Shown piece after piece: positions 46,678 through 54,294 of a DNA stretch of 64,000 bases. Position numbers and translations under genes: made by a program. The stretch comes from Muriicola sp. Z0-33. GTDB taxonomy: Bacteria > Bacteroidota > Bacteroidia > Flavobacteriales > Flavobacteriaceae. Below the pieces are notes generated by a model, which was given only the letters and a program-made list of their open reading frames with translations, was not told the origin of the DNA and did not search any database. Location of the stretch: assembly GCF_026126425.1 (NCBI RefSeq), contig NZ_JAFMPW010000002.1, positions 310,001 through 374,000 on the forward strand, given 5' to 3'. How positions within the stretch are numbered: position 1 is the first letter of the stretch; every line of letters begins with the position of its first letter.

Positions 46678-47022
46678 ATGTCATTTTTAAATACTCTTTT
46701 AGGAACTAAAGACGAAAGCACCGATAAAATTATAATTTTAGAAAAAGCGGATTATGCTTCGGCAATAAGGCGAAATGATGTTCAATTGGTGGATGTTCGT
46801 ACCCCAAAAGAATATAATGAGGGCCATATCCCAAATGCAGTCAATATCGATTACTATAATAGCCCTGAATTTATTAAACAATTTAAAAAATTAGATCCGG
46901 ATAAGCCCTTGTTTCTGTATTGCAGATCAGGTGCAAGAAGTCTGAAGTCGGCCCGGAGGCTAATAGATATGGGATTTAAGAAAGTGTACGACTTAAAGGG
47001 AGGGTATTTGCAATGGGGTTAA
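46678..47022 (+). CDS. Single-domain rhodanese-like sulfurtransferase
   Basis: 114 residues with no signal peptide. The rhodanese fold shows VQLVDVRTPKEYNEGHIPNA and the active-site loop LYCRSGARS with its catalytic cysteine (about residue 82). It carries sulfane sulfur as a protein persulfide in the cytosol, for instance between SQR and the dioxygenase. A 31 bp gap precedes the cytochrome gene. Confidence 0.93.
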   Translation: MSFLNTLLGTKDESTDKIIILEKADYASAIRRNDVQLVDVRTPKEYNEGHIPNAVNIDYYNSPEFIKQFKKLDPDKPLFLYCRSGARSLKSARRLIDMGFKKVYDLKGGYLQWG

Positions 47023-47053
47023 ATCTGCCAATCATGGCGTTAAAAATTAGATT

Positions 47054-48037
47054 ATGAAACAACTGCTACTTGCGCTGATTCTAGTATTTGCAGCCTGTAA
47101 AGAAGGTAAAAAGTCAGATACAGTACCTATAACAGATACTTCACAAAATGAGGTTGCCGCAAGTGAGATAGGGCATCCGGGAAAGATGCTTCTGGAGAAA
47201 GAATGCTATATCTGCCACAATCCCAAAGTAACAAAAGAAAGTATGATAGCCCCGCCTATGGTGGCCATTAAAAAGCACTATATCACAGAAAATACTACAA
47301 AGGAAGAATTCACTAATGCCCTAATGAATTGGGTGAACGACCCCGAACAGAATTCTAAAATGCCCGGAGCACTTAAAAAGTTTGGCATAATGCCCTATAT
47401 CCCCTACCCTGAGGATGCCATTACCCAAATAGCCGAATACTTATACGATAATGATATTGAGAAACCAGACTGGTACGATGTAAATCATCAAAACCAGGAG
47501 GATAGCGAACAACAGCTCAGGGCGTCAGAAAATATCCATACCAGGTATGCTGGCGTAGGAATGGAATATGCCAAAGCAGCCAAAAATCAACTTGGTAAAA
47601 ACCTGATCCGGGCAATTGCTGAAAAAGGGCCCTCGGGCGCTATTGAATTTTGCAATACACAGGCCACCAGACTCACAGACAGTGTGTCTGTTATGAAAAA
47701 TGCTATTATCAAAAGGGTATCTGACAAACCGAGAAACCCGGATAATATGGCGAATCAGGAAGAATTGGGATATATAAGTTATTATCAGAAATTAATTGCG
47801 GCAAAAACAACACCCAAACCCATTGTAAAACGGGAAGAAGGGGAAGTTAGTTTTTACTATCCAATAACCACCAATGCTATGTGCCTGCAGTGCCATGGTA
47901 AACCTGATGAGCAAATTGTACCAGGCACATTGGCCACGCTTAATGCACTATATCCCGGAGACAAGGCGGTAGGCTATGCTGAAAATCAGGTGCGCGGTAT
48001 CTGGTCTATACATTTTGAAGAAGAAAGCATAGAATGA
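47054..48037 (+). CDS. Cytochrome c / DUF3365 lipoprotein
   Basis: 327 residues. A lipoprotein signal ends at Cys15 (LVFAAC). A cytochrome c domain (about 40-140) has the haem motif CYICH at 51-55 and MPGALKKFGIMPYIPYPED with methionines for the axial ligand. A second domain (about 160-320) resembles DUF3365 (Tll0287-like), with a second haem motif CLQCH at 277-281 in NAMCLQCHGKPDE. It is probably a periplasmic diheme electron carrier taking electrons from sulfur oxidation; the redox partner is not proven. Confidence 0.88.
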   Translation: MKQLLLALILVFAACKEGKKSDTVPITDTSQNEVAASEIGHPGKMLLEKECYICHNPKVTKESMIAPPMVAIKKHYITENTTKEEFTNALMNWVNDPEQNSKMPGALKKFGIMPYIPYPEDAITQIAEYLYDNDIEKPDWYDVNHQNQEDSEQQLRASENIHTRYAGVGMEYAKAAKNQLGKNLIRAIAEKGPSGAIEFCNTQATRLTDSVSVMKNAIIKRVSDKPRNPDNMANQEELGYISYYQKLIAAKTTPKPIVKREEGEVSFYYPITTNAMCLQCHGKPDEQIVPGTLATLNALYPGDKAVGYAENQVRGIWSIHFEEESIE

Positions 48038-48052
48038 ATAAGGTAGGTGCAA

Positions 48053-48151
48053 ATGAAGTATAATAAAGGGATTAAGCTTTTATTGGTATGCCTGGTGTGT
48101 ATAGGCATTGTTACTGCACTTGTACTTATTATAGAACAAATAGTTAATTAA
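48053..48151 (+). CDS. Small single-span membrane peptide (32 aa)
   Basis: MKYNKGIKLLLVCLVCIGI continues to a 32-residue peptide with one membrane segment and two cysteines in it. An RBS-like aaggtaggtg precedes the ATG, which is 15 bp after the cytochrome stop, and the DUF2892 gene starts 19 bp after it. It resembles small subunits that stabilise membrane redox complexes; no family is recognised. Confidence 0.55.
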   Translation: MKYNKGIKLLLVCLVCIGIVTALVLIIEQIVN

Positions 48152-48170
48152 ATAATTTAAATATCCGATT

Positions 48171-48377
48171 ATGAAAAAAAATATGGGTGGTTTAGACCGC
48201 GGAATCCGAATTGTAGTAGCACTAATCATTGCGGCCTTATACTATTACAAAGTAATTGATGGTACATTGGGGATGGTACTGCTGGCCTTAGCGGGGATAT
48301 TTCTTATTACCAGTTTTATCAATTTTTGTCCTCTGTATACTTTTTTCGGGCTCAATACACACAAGAAGAATAATTAG
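48171..48377 (+). CDS. DUF2892 (YgaP-type) inner-membrane protein
   Basis: 68 residues: NMGGLDRGIRIVVALIIAAL opens the family, with two membrane helices and FINFCPLYTFFGLNT at the end. In YgaP this domain is fused to a rhodanese. Here the rhodanese is a separate gene about 1.1 kb upstream in the same direction, so the pair may work together to pass sulfur at the membrane. Confidence 0.92.
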   Translation: MKKNMGGLDRGIRIVVALIIAALYYYKVIDGTLGMVLLALAGIFLITSFINFCPLYTFFGLNTHKKNN

Positions 48378-48465
48378 TAAGTAACCTCTTTTTAGCCATC
48401 CAGTGCCCTTTTAGTTTCGCAGCAGGGTATCTGGTATAAGAGCGTAGGTAGTTTTTTATGGCTAT

Positions 48466-48479
48466 GTAACCTAGGTTAC
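48466..48479 (+). promoter_or_regulatory. Operator GTAACCTAGGTTAC (SQR promoter)
   Basis: A perfect 14-bp palindrome of the GTAAC-N4-GTTAC type. Its centre (48472.5) is 29.5 bp before TAACTTTA at 48502-48509, again the same spacing. Confidence 0.8.
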
Positions 48480-48501
48480 TGCCGGGCCCTGAAAAACAGT
48501 T

Positions 48502-48509
48502 TAACTTTA
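48502..48509 (+). promoter_or_regulatory. -7-like promoter element (TAACTTTA) of the SQR gene
   Basis: Matches TAnnTTTG except for the last base. It lies 25 bp before the start codon at 48535. Confidence 0.6.
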
Positions 48510-48534
48510 TCAAATATTAAAAACACCTTTCTAA

Positions 48535-49845
48535 ATGGGATCACATCATCAAATAGTAATCATTGGAGGCGGTACCGCTGGTATAATGGTGGCCGCACAG
48601 CTAATTCGTCAAAAGAAGGCAAAAGACGTAGCCATAATAGAACCCGCAGATACACATTATTACCAGGCGGCGTGGACGCTGGTCGGGGCCGGCACCTTCG
48701 ATTATAAAAAGACTGCAAGGCCGATGGCTTCGGTAATTCCGAAGGGTGCCAAGTGGATAAAAGATAAAGCCACTGGTTTTGACCCGGAAAAAAATACCGT
48801 ACATACAGAGGCTACCGGAGATATAACCTATGATTATCTGGTTGTAGCCCCCGGAATTGCTTACGATTACAGTCTTGTACCCGGACTGGAAGAGGCCATA
48901 GATAAAGGTGTGGTGTGCAGCAACTATACAGATCCTGATCATACCTGGGAGGTCATCAAAAATTTTAAAGGCGGCACGGCCCTCTTTACACAGCCTGCAA
49001 CACCGATTAAATGCGGAGGTGCACCCCAGAAAATAATGTATCTGGCAGAAAATCACTTCAGAAGAAGTGGGGTACGGAAAAAAACGGATGTGGTATTTGC
49101 CACCAGCGGTACTATCATTTTTGGTGTTCCGGAGATTGCGAAGACCTTAATGAAAGTTGTCAATAGAAAAGATATTAACCTAAGGTTTTATCACAAATTA
49201 GTTGCTGTTGATGGCGAAAAACAGATTGCCTGGTACGAATTGGGCAAAGCCATCAAGGAAGGTGGTTGCGTTGTACCATCGGAAGATGAGTCGGAACAAT
49301 TAGAAATAGACACTACTTTCCAATACAACTACAAGGATGTGAAAGTTAGCAGGGATGGTAACAGATATGGAATACATTTCGATATGTTACACACCGCTCC
49401 CCCTTCGGTTGCCCCCAATTTTGTAAGAGATTCGGTTTTGGTAAATGATGCCGGTTGGGTAGACGTGGACCATAAAACTATGCAGCACAATAGCTATGCA
49501 AATATTTTTAGCCTTGGTGATGTCGCAGCCTTGCCGACTGCCAAAACCGGCGCTGCTATACGGAAACAAGTCCCTATTGTGGTAGACAATATTGATATTT
49601 TAATAAAGCATAATAAAATGGGCACCATGGCCTATAACGGTTATTCTTCCTGCCCGCTGGTGACAGACTATGGTAAAATGGTCCTTGCCGAATTTGATTA
49701 CAACAATAATTTTACTCCTGACCCGAAATTAAAACAAATGCTTATATCAGATTCTTCCAAAGAGCACTGGAGGCTTTGGGTGCTTAAAAAATACGGTTTA
49801 CCCTATCTTTACTGGAACAAAATGATGAAAGGAAAATATGTTTGA
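48535..49845 (+). CDS. Sulfide:quinone oxidoreductase-like FAD flavoprotein
   Basis: 436 residues. The FAD Rossmann motif GGGTAGIMVA is at 11-20, ADTHYYQAAWTLVGAG and SLGDVAALPTAKTGAA are typical of SQR, and the C-terminus has an amphipathic membrane-binding stretch (KKYGLPYLYWNKMMKGK). Candidate redox cysteines are Cys128, Cys160 (PIKCGGAP) and Cys373 (YSSCPL), as in active SQRs, so activity is likely. It oxidises sulfide to sulfane sulfur and reduces quinone at the inner membrane. It is led by its own operator and followed by two YeeE/YedE genes. Confidence 0.93.
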   Translation: MGSHHQIVIIGGGTAGIMVAAQLIRQKKAKDVAIIEPADTHYYQAAWTLVGAGTFDYKKTARPMASVIPKGAKWIKDKATGFDPEKNTVHTEATGDITYDYLVVAPGIAYDYSLVPGLEEAIDKGVVCSNYTDPDHTWEVIKNFKGGTALFTQPATPIKCGGAPQKIMYLAENHFRRSGVRKKTDVVFATSGTIIFGVPEIAKTLMKVVNRKDINLRFYHKLVAVDGEKQIAWYELGKAIKEGGCVVPSEDESEQLEIDTTFQYNYKDVKVSRDGNRYGIHFDMLHTAPPSVAPNFVRDSVLVNDAGWVDVDHKTMQHNSYANIFSLGDVAALPTAKTGAAIRKQVPIVVDNIDILIKHNKMGTMAYNGYSSCPLVTDYGKMVLAEFDYNNNFTPDPKLKQMLISDSSKEHWRLWVLKKYGLPYLYWNKMMKGKYV

Positions 49846-49874
49846 TATTTAATTGCCACACTAAATAAACTAAT

Positions 49875-50432
49875 ATGAATTGGATTTATGAACCCTGGCC
49901 CTGGTACGTTTCAGGACCAATGATTACGCTTATTATGTTCCTGTTGTTATTGATGGGGAAAAATTTTGGAATGTCCTCTAACTTAAGAACACTTTGTACT
50001 ATTTGTGGTGCAGGTAACCAGGCAACTTTCTTCAAATTCGATTGGAGAGAACAAAAATGGAACCTTGTTGTGGTTTTAGGAGCTATTATTGGTGGTTTTA
50101 TAGGCGCCAATCTGCTTTCCGAAGAAACAGCGGTTGCTATTAATCCGGCAACAGTGGAAGATTTAAAGTTACTGGGATTCAATAGTGCAGGTAAGGCCTA
50201 TCTACCGGAAGTTCTTTATGACTTAAGTGCCCTGACCAATATAAAGAGCCTTTCAATACTGGCTATTGGCGGTCTGATGGTAGGTTTCGGAGCGCGCTAC
50301 GCTGGTGGCTGTACTTCCGGGCACGCTATTTCGGGCTTAAGTAATCTACAATTACCCTCGCTAATAGCTGTGATCGGCTTTTTTGCTGGTGGCCTGGTTA
50401 TGATTCATTTTATTTTTCCTTTAATTTTTTAA
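49875..50432 (+). CDS. YeeE/YedE family sulfur transport membrane protein (subunit 1)
   Basis: 185 residues with four to five membrane helices. [11 protein letters not shown] near residue 37 and [20 protein letters not shown] near 140 hold the conserved cysteines of the TsuA/YeeE family, which import thiosulfate or move sulfur through cysteine relays. Full-length proteins are split here into two genes, this one and the next, 4 bp apart. It is probably co-transcribed with SQR (29 bp gap). Confidence 0.92.
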   Translation: MNWIYEPWPWYVSGPMITLIMFLLLLMGKNFGMSSNLRTLCTICGAGNQATFFKFDWREQKWNLVVVLGAIIGGFIGANLLSEETAVAINPATVEDLKLLGFNSAGKAYLPEVLYDLSALTNIKSLSILAIGGLMVGFGARYAGGCTSGHAISGLSNLQLPSLIAVIGFFAGGLVMIHFIFPLIF

Positions 50433-50436
50433 CCTT

Positions 50437-50850
50437 ATGAGAACAGTATCATATTTATTGATCGGGATTGTTTTTGGTATAACAATGTTTAAATCAGAAG
50501 CAGCTTCATGGTTTCGCATATACGAGATGTTTAAATTTGAATCTTTTCATATGTACGGAATAATAGGTTCTGCATTATTGCTTGGTATACTAGTGGTACA
50601 GTTTATAAAAAGAACTCGAATGAAGTCGTTCTACAACGAGAAAATAGTTTTACCTCCCAAGGAAATGAATTTTTACAGATATATTTTTGGGGGCATTATC
50701 TTTGGCTTAGGCTGGGCCCTGGCGGGCGCATGCCCCGGACCGATGTTTACTCTTGCAGGGGCGGGGTATGTATCTATATTTGTGGTTATTGGAGCCGCTA
50801 TCCTGGGTACTTTCTTATATGGCTTGCTGAAAGACAAGCTCCCCCATTAA
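50437..50850 (+). CDS. YeeE/YedE family (DUF6691) membrane protein (subunit 2)
   Basis: 137 residues with four membrane helices. IFGLGWALAGACPGPMFTLA holds the conserved cysteine motif of the second half of YeeE/YedE. It completes the transporter with the gene at 49875, and it is the last gene of the sulfur module. Confidence 0.92.
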   Translation: MRTVSYLLIGIVFGITMFKSEAASWFRIYEMFKFESFHMYGIIGSALLLGILVVQFIKRTRMKSFYNEKIVLPPKEMNFYRYIFGGIIFGLGWALAGACPGPMFTLAGAGYVSIFVVIGAAILGTFLYGLLKDKLPH

Positions 50851-51105
50851 TTCTGGTTCAGCTTCAGAATTATTACTGAATTAAAAAGAAATCTGATTTA
50901 ATTAACTGGCTGCATGTGGATTGTCTTTTCATCAATAGACTGGTCCTTAGAATGACCAGGACGATTCCTGGAATAAAAATTTTTCCGGGCCATAATATAA
51001 AAGATGGCCTAACTTGATACAAATAGGAAAAACCTGCCTTATATTTAAGTTTTAAACTACAAAACCTCTTTATAATAAATAGCGTTAATTAAGAAATAAA
51101 TAATT
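50851..51105. other. Intergenic region after the sulfur module
   Basis: About 300 AT-rich bases separate the YeeE pair from the glycosidase-like gene. A weak dyad (ctggtccttag / aatgaccagg) near 50940 could be a terminator, but no T run follows. No gene is seen. Confidence 0.4.
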
Positions 51106-51113
51106 TAACTTTG
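51106..51113 (+). promoter_or_regulatory. Candidate -7 promoter element (TAACTTTG)
   Basis: Exact TAnnTTTG match 43 bp before the glycosidase-like gene. No GTAAC operator precedes it. Confidence 0.5.
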
Positions 51114-51155
51114 CCAGCTTTAAGCTATTAGAAAAGGTTTATAAGTTAGTTCCAC

Positions 51156-52241
51156 ATGCAACAAAACATTCCGACAGCATACAACTCGGCGTTTACCAAC
51201 GGTATCCGCCATCCACATCTCTATCTGTGGGACGCCTGGTCATTTGTAGAAGATGATGTAATACATCTTTACTGCCTGGCGGTGAGTCGCACAAAAAAAG
51301 ACGGTACTGGTCTTTATCCATCCGAAAGAAATTCTTATCCCTTTCACATCAGGCACTTTAGTTCACAGGACGAGGGGCTAAGCTGGAAAGATGAAGGCTG
51401 CTTCTTAAGTGCCCGTTTAGGTGAAGATAAGCACGATTCCAAGACCATTTGGAGCGGTTCTATTGAGGTTTTACCCAATGGTAAAAAATTAACTGCCTAT
51501 ACCGGTCTTTGGAACGCGGGTCAGGACCGAAGTTTTTTGCAAAACATTGCCCTGGCTGTTTCCAATGATGGTTATACAATAAATGAAATTGCGGATGAAC
51601 CCATATCATCACCAATAAGAGATCGGGATGAGATTATTGGCCTGGGCTATTATCTGGACGCTCCAGATAGCATGGGGCATAACGATGGAGAAGGCGGAGG
51701 GCCTATAATGGCCTGGAGAGATCCATTTGTGTTTATCGGTTTGGAAGGGGATGTACACCTGTTCTGGGCAGCCAAGATTGCACCACTAAAAAATGCAATG
51801 GCTCATGCACTCTTAAAAAAAGAAGGGGAATTATTCAGAATAGATAAAATGTACCCCCCCACTACCCTGCCGGATGGAGATAAATTTACCCAATTAGAGT
51901 TGCCTAAATTAGTTCATGACAAGGACAATGGGTGGTATTATTTAATAGTTTCAACCTGTAACAGAATTTATGAAGGACAATCTGATGAGGAAGTAGACAA
52001 GAGTGTACGTCTTTACCGCTCCAGTTCTATGGAAGGCCCCTGGGAAGCCTGGGGAAAAGAAGGTAGTACCATCTTAAAATCTGAAAATCTATTTGGGCTG
52101 ACCGTACTTAAAACCGATTTTAAAAACAACAGGTTACTGTGTATGGCCCCTTATACTGATGCCGCAACCGGTGAATTGAGTTTAAGCTTCGCAAAACCGT
52201 TTTATATCAATTTAAATCCTGTAGAAGTTCACTTTCCATAA
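51156..52241 (+). CDS. Five-bladed beta-propeller glycosidase-like protein (GH68/GH43-like)
   Basis: 361 residues with no signal peptide, so probably cytosolic. The triad positions of GH-J/GH-F propeller enzymes can be placed: LYLWDAWSFVEDD (Asp nucleophile, about residue 25), IMAWRDPFVF (transition-state Asp, about 190) and FTQLELPKLV (Glu acid/base, about 250), with IWSGSIEVL between. Levansucrase-type (GH68) enzymes share WD.W, WSG and RDP; the match is by motif only. The substrate may be a fructoside, but no sugar-utilisation genes adjoin it. Confidence 0.65.
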   Translation: MQQNIPTAYNSAFTNGIRHPHLYLWDAWSFVEDDVIHLYCLAVSRTKKDGTGLYPSERNSYPFHIRHFSSQDEGLSWKDEGCFLSARLGEDKHDSKTIWSGSIEVLPNGKKLTAYTGLWNAGQDRSFLQNIALAVSNDGYTINEIADEPISSPIRDRDEIIGLGYYLDAPDSMGHNDGEGGGPIMAWRDPFVFIGLEGDVHLFWAAKIAPLKNAMAHALLKKEGELFRIDKMYPPTTLPDGDKFTQLELPKLVHDKDNGWYYLIVSTCNRIYEGQSDEEVDKSVRLYRSSSMEGPWEAWGKEGSTILKSENLFGLTVLKTDFKNNRLLCMAPYTDAATGELSLSFAKPFYINLNPVEVHFP

Positions 52242-52319
52242 AGAGCAGATAAAGAAAGTTATCTGGCATCTTAATTAATCATAGCTGGCTTTCAACGCCG
52301 AAATAATTAAGGTCAACCA

Positions 52320-53267
52320 TTACCCGTTAATCAGCTGCACCAGTTTCAACCTGCTGTTTATCCCAATTTTGGAGTATATTCTGTGGGTATGATCCTTTAC
52401 AGTTTGCAGGCTTATAAATAATTCGTTGGCGATTTGTTGATTGGTCAGCCCCTTACAAATACCCTCAACAATTTCTTTTTCTCGCTTGGTAATGCTGTAT
52501 TTTTTATAAAGTAGTTCCTTTTTTTCATCACTGGGCCTTCCTGCAAAAACAGGGGTAAATAGTACATCCGATTTAAATCTTAAATAGAACAAGGGGCATA
52601 TATTAGACAAAAAATACAACAGAACTATGGGGGGCACAAACGCTATATCCGTAAATAAAAGTGGTAAAGTGGCCGCCCGAATGATGATTCCCAAAAGCAT
52701 CAAAAAGGTAAAAATCCTGATGATTTTCCTTCTGCCCGTCTTAATGGGTTTTGAGTATTTAAAGGCATTAACGGCAAAAAAGGTCATTATGGCAAATTCA
52801 GCAAAAAACATAAGTCCTAGCTGGGTATAGGCAAACTGTTCACCCAAAAACCAATGTGCTTTGTACAATGCAACATACACTACCCAACACAGGGGAAATA
52901 ACCCTGCAAACAAAACAACTACAAGAACTGATAGTTTTTTTCTTATTGGAGATGATGTTATCGAATAACCCATTTTCACCAACATGATCCAGGATATAAA
53001 AAGAAATGGAACCCCCAGAATGGGCAGGAAATTTGCTGCAAGTATGATGGTTTCATTTTTGGTGCTTATAGTGTTCAGCAATATTCGCATCAGAATTTGT
53101 GCCCAAATCCCATAGAATGCAAAAGCGTAAAAGGTCACCAAATAATAGAAGTAATGTTTATGGAAAAATGTGTTGTAGGTATTAATGAAATGCCTTGAAA
53201 TCCAAATTCCTGCAATGGCAATTGCAAGGCAAAAAATAAAAGCTACTATAAATGCAAGGCTGAGCAA
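52320..53267 (-). CDS. Membrane-bound LuxR-type transcriptional regulator
   Basis: 315 residues. About seven membrane helices occupy residues 1-235, then a LuxR/NarL winged helix (about 252-312) with SITKREKEIVEGICKGLT and AIANELF-like NQQIANELFISLQTVKDH. It would bind DNA while anchored in the inner membrane. The ligand or signal is unknown, and no partner kinase is nearby. Confidence 0.88.
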   Translation of the reverse strand: MLSLAFIVAFIFCLAIAIAGIWISRHFINTYNTFFHKHYFYYLVTFYAFAFYGIWAQILMRILLNTISTKNETIILAANFLPILGVPFLFISWIMLVKMGYSITSSPIRKKLSVLVVVLFAGLFPLCWVVYVALYKAHWFLGEQFAYTQLGLMFFAEFAIMTFFAVNAFKYSKPIKTGRRKIIRIFTFLMLLGIIIRAATLPLLFTDIAFVPPIVLLYFLSNICPLFYLRFKSDVLFTPVFAGRPSDEKKELLYKKYSITKREKEIVEGICKGLTNQQIANELFISLQTVKDHTHRIYSKIGINSRLKLVQLING

Positions 53268-53411
53268 GAATTGTTTATTTATAGGTTAAAAGTATATAAA
53301 TGTGTTCAATACCCATAAATACCTTAGTAGTGTTTTTAAAATCACTACTAAAGTTGGAAGCGATTTTTGAATGAAGCATGTATTTTTATCCTAAACAATA
53401 TTCAAAACACC

Positions 53412-54080
53412 ATGGAAGTAATAAACTCTGAACGCAGTCCGAAAACCACAGTAACTGGCAGTTATGGCTACGCCTGGCAACAGTTGTGGAAATATTTTCT
53501 CTATTTCTTTTTGGTGGCATTAATTGTTGGTCTTCTCGAAAGTCCGGCATCCATTGCTCGTGAATCGGAAATTGACAATACGTTATCTAACATCTTCTTA
53601 AAACTTCTCTCGGGAGCTTATCTTTTGCTAGTATTTCCAGTAATTAACTACGGTGGTGATTTATTAAATCTCAAAGGTATCCGAAATGAACCTATGGACA
53701 TGTATTTGCTTTTCGAGGGTTTTAAAAAGAACTATATGAATATAGTCCTGGCCAGTTTATTAACCTTCGCCATTATTGGAATTGGATTGGTCTTCTTTAT
53801 CATCCCGGGGATTATCTTTGCTTGCAGGCTGGCATTTGTTTCCTACCTGGTAATGGACAAAAATCTGGAACCAATAGCTGCTATCGAAAAAAGCTGGGAA
53901 ATGACCAGGGATCATGGTTGGCAAATCTTTGGTATCGCCTTACTGGCCATACCGCTCTTCCTTGGAGGTTTATTGTGTTTTATCGTTGGCGCTTTCATCG
54001 CTATCCTCTGGGTGAAAGCCACTTTTGCTGCCTTCTATCATGCTGTAGACTTAGAAGAGCAAAAAAAAATGGAATTCTAA
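53412..54080 (+). CDS. Multi-spanning membrane protein of unknown function
   Basis: 222 residues from the ATG at 53412; the longer frame from 53367 adds 15 residues without any membrane or family feature. Four to five membrane helices occur in two groups (about 20-75 and 105-205), with FFIIPGIIFACRLAFVSYLV and ALLAIPLFLGGLLCFIVGAFI. The pattern resembles DUF975 or glycerophosphodiesterase-type membrane domains; the assignment is tentative. Confidence 0.65.
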   Translation: MEVINSERSPKTTVTGSYGYAWQQLWKYFLYFFLVALIVGLLESPASIARESEIDNTLSNIFLKLLSGAYLLLVFPVINYGGDLLNLKGIRNEPMDMYLLFEGFKKNYMNIVLASLLTFAIIGIGLVFFIIPGIIFACRLAFVSYLVMDKNLEPIAAIEKSWEMTRDHGWQIFGIALLAIPLFLGGLLCFIVGAFIAILWVKATFAAFYHAVDLEEQKKMEF

Positions 54081-54217
54081 TTAATAGCCTTCCCATATAA
54101 TTGAATATCCTTCGCCATAAAATGCACTGTCATTGGATTTTTAATTATAATCCTCTATAATTCATAAAAATTGATGAACTTATGCAGTCGATAAATGAAT
54201 GCGTGAGTAACTGCTGA

Positions 54218-54225
54218 TATTTTTG
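54218..54225 (+). promoter_or_regulatory. Candidate -7 promoter element (TATTTTTG)
   Basis: Exact TAnnTTTG match, 70 bp before the serine hydrolase gene. Confidence 0.45.
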
Positions 54226-54294
54226 TGCCGGTAACGAGTTGCGTCTTCATCTATCATAGCAAATTTCTAATACCTCCTAAAAATTGACTTCGAT

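Noticed and set aside
48383-48387. A single gtaac after the DUF2892 gene as an extra operator
   Set aside because: Only one half-site; no matching gttac at the right distance.
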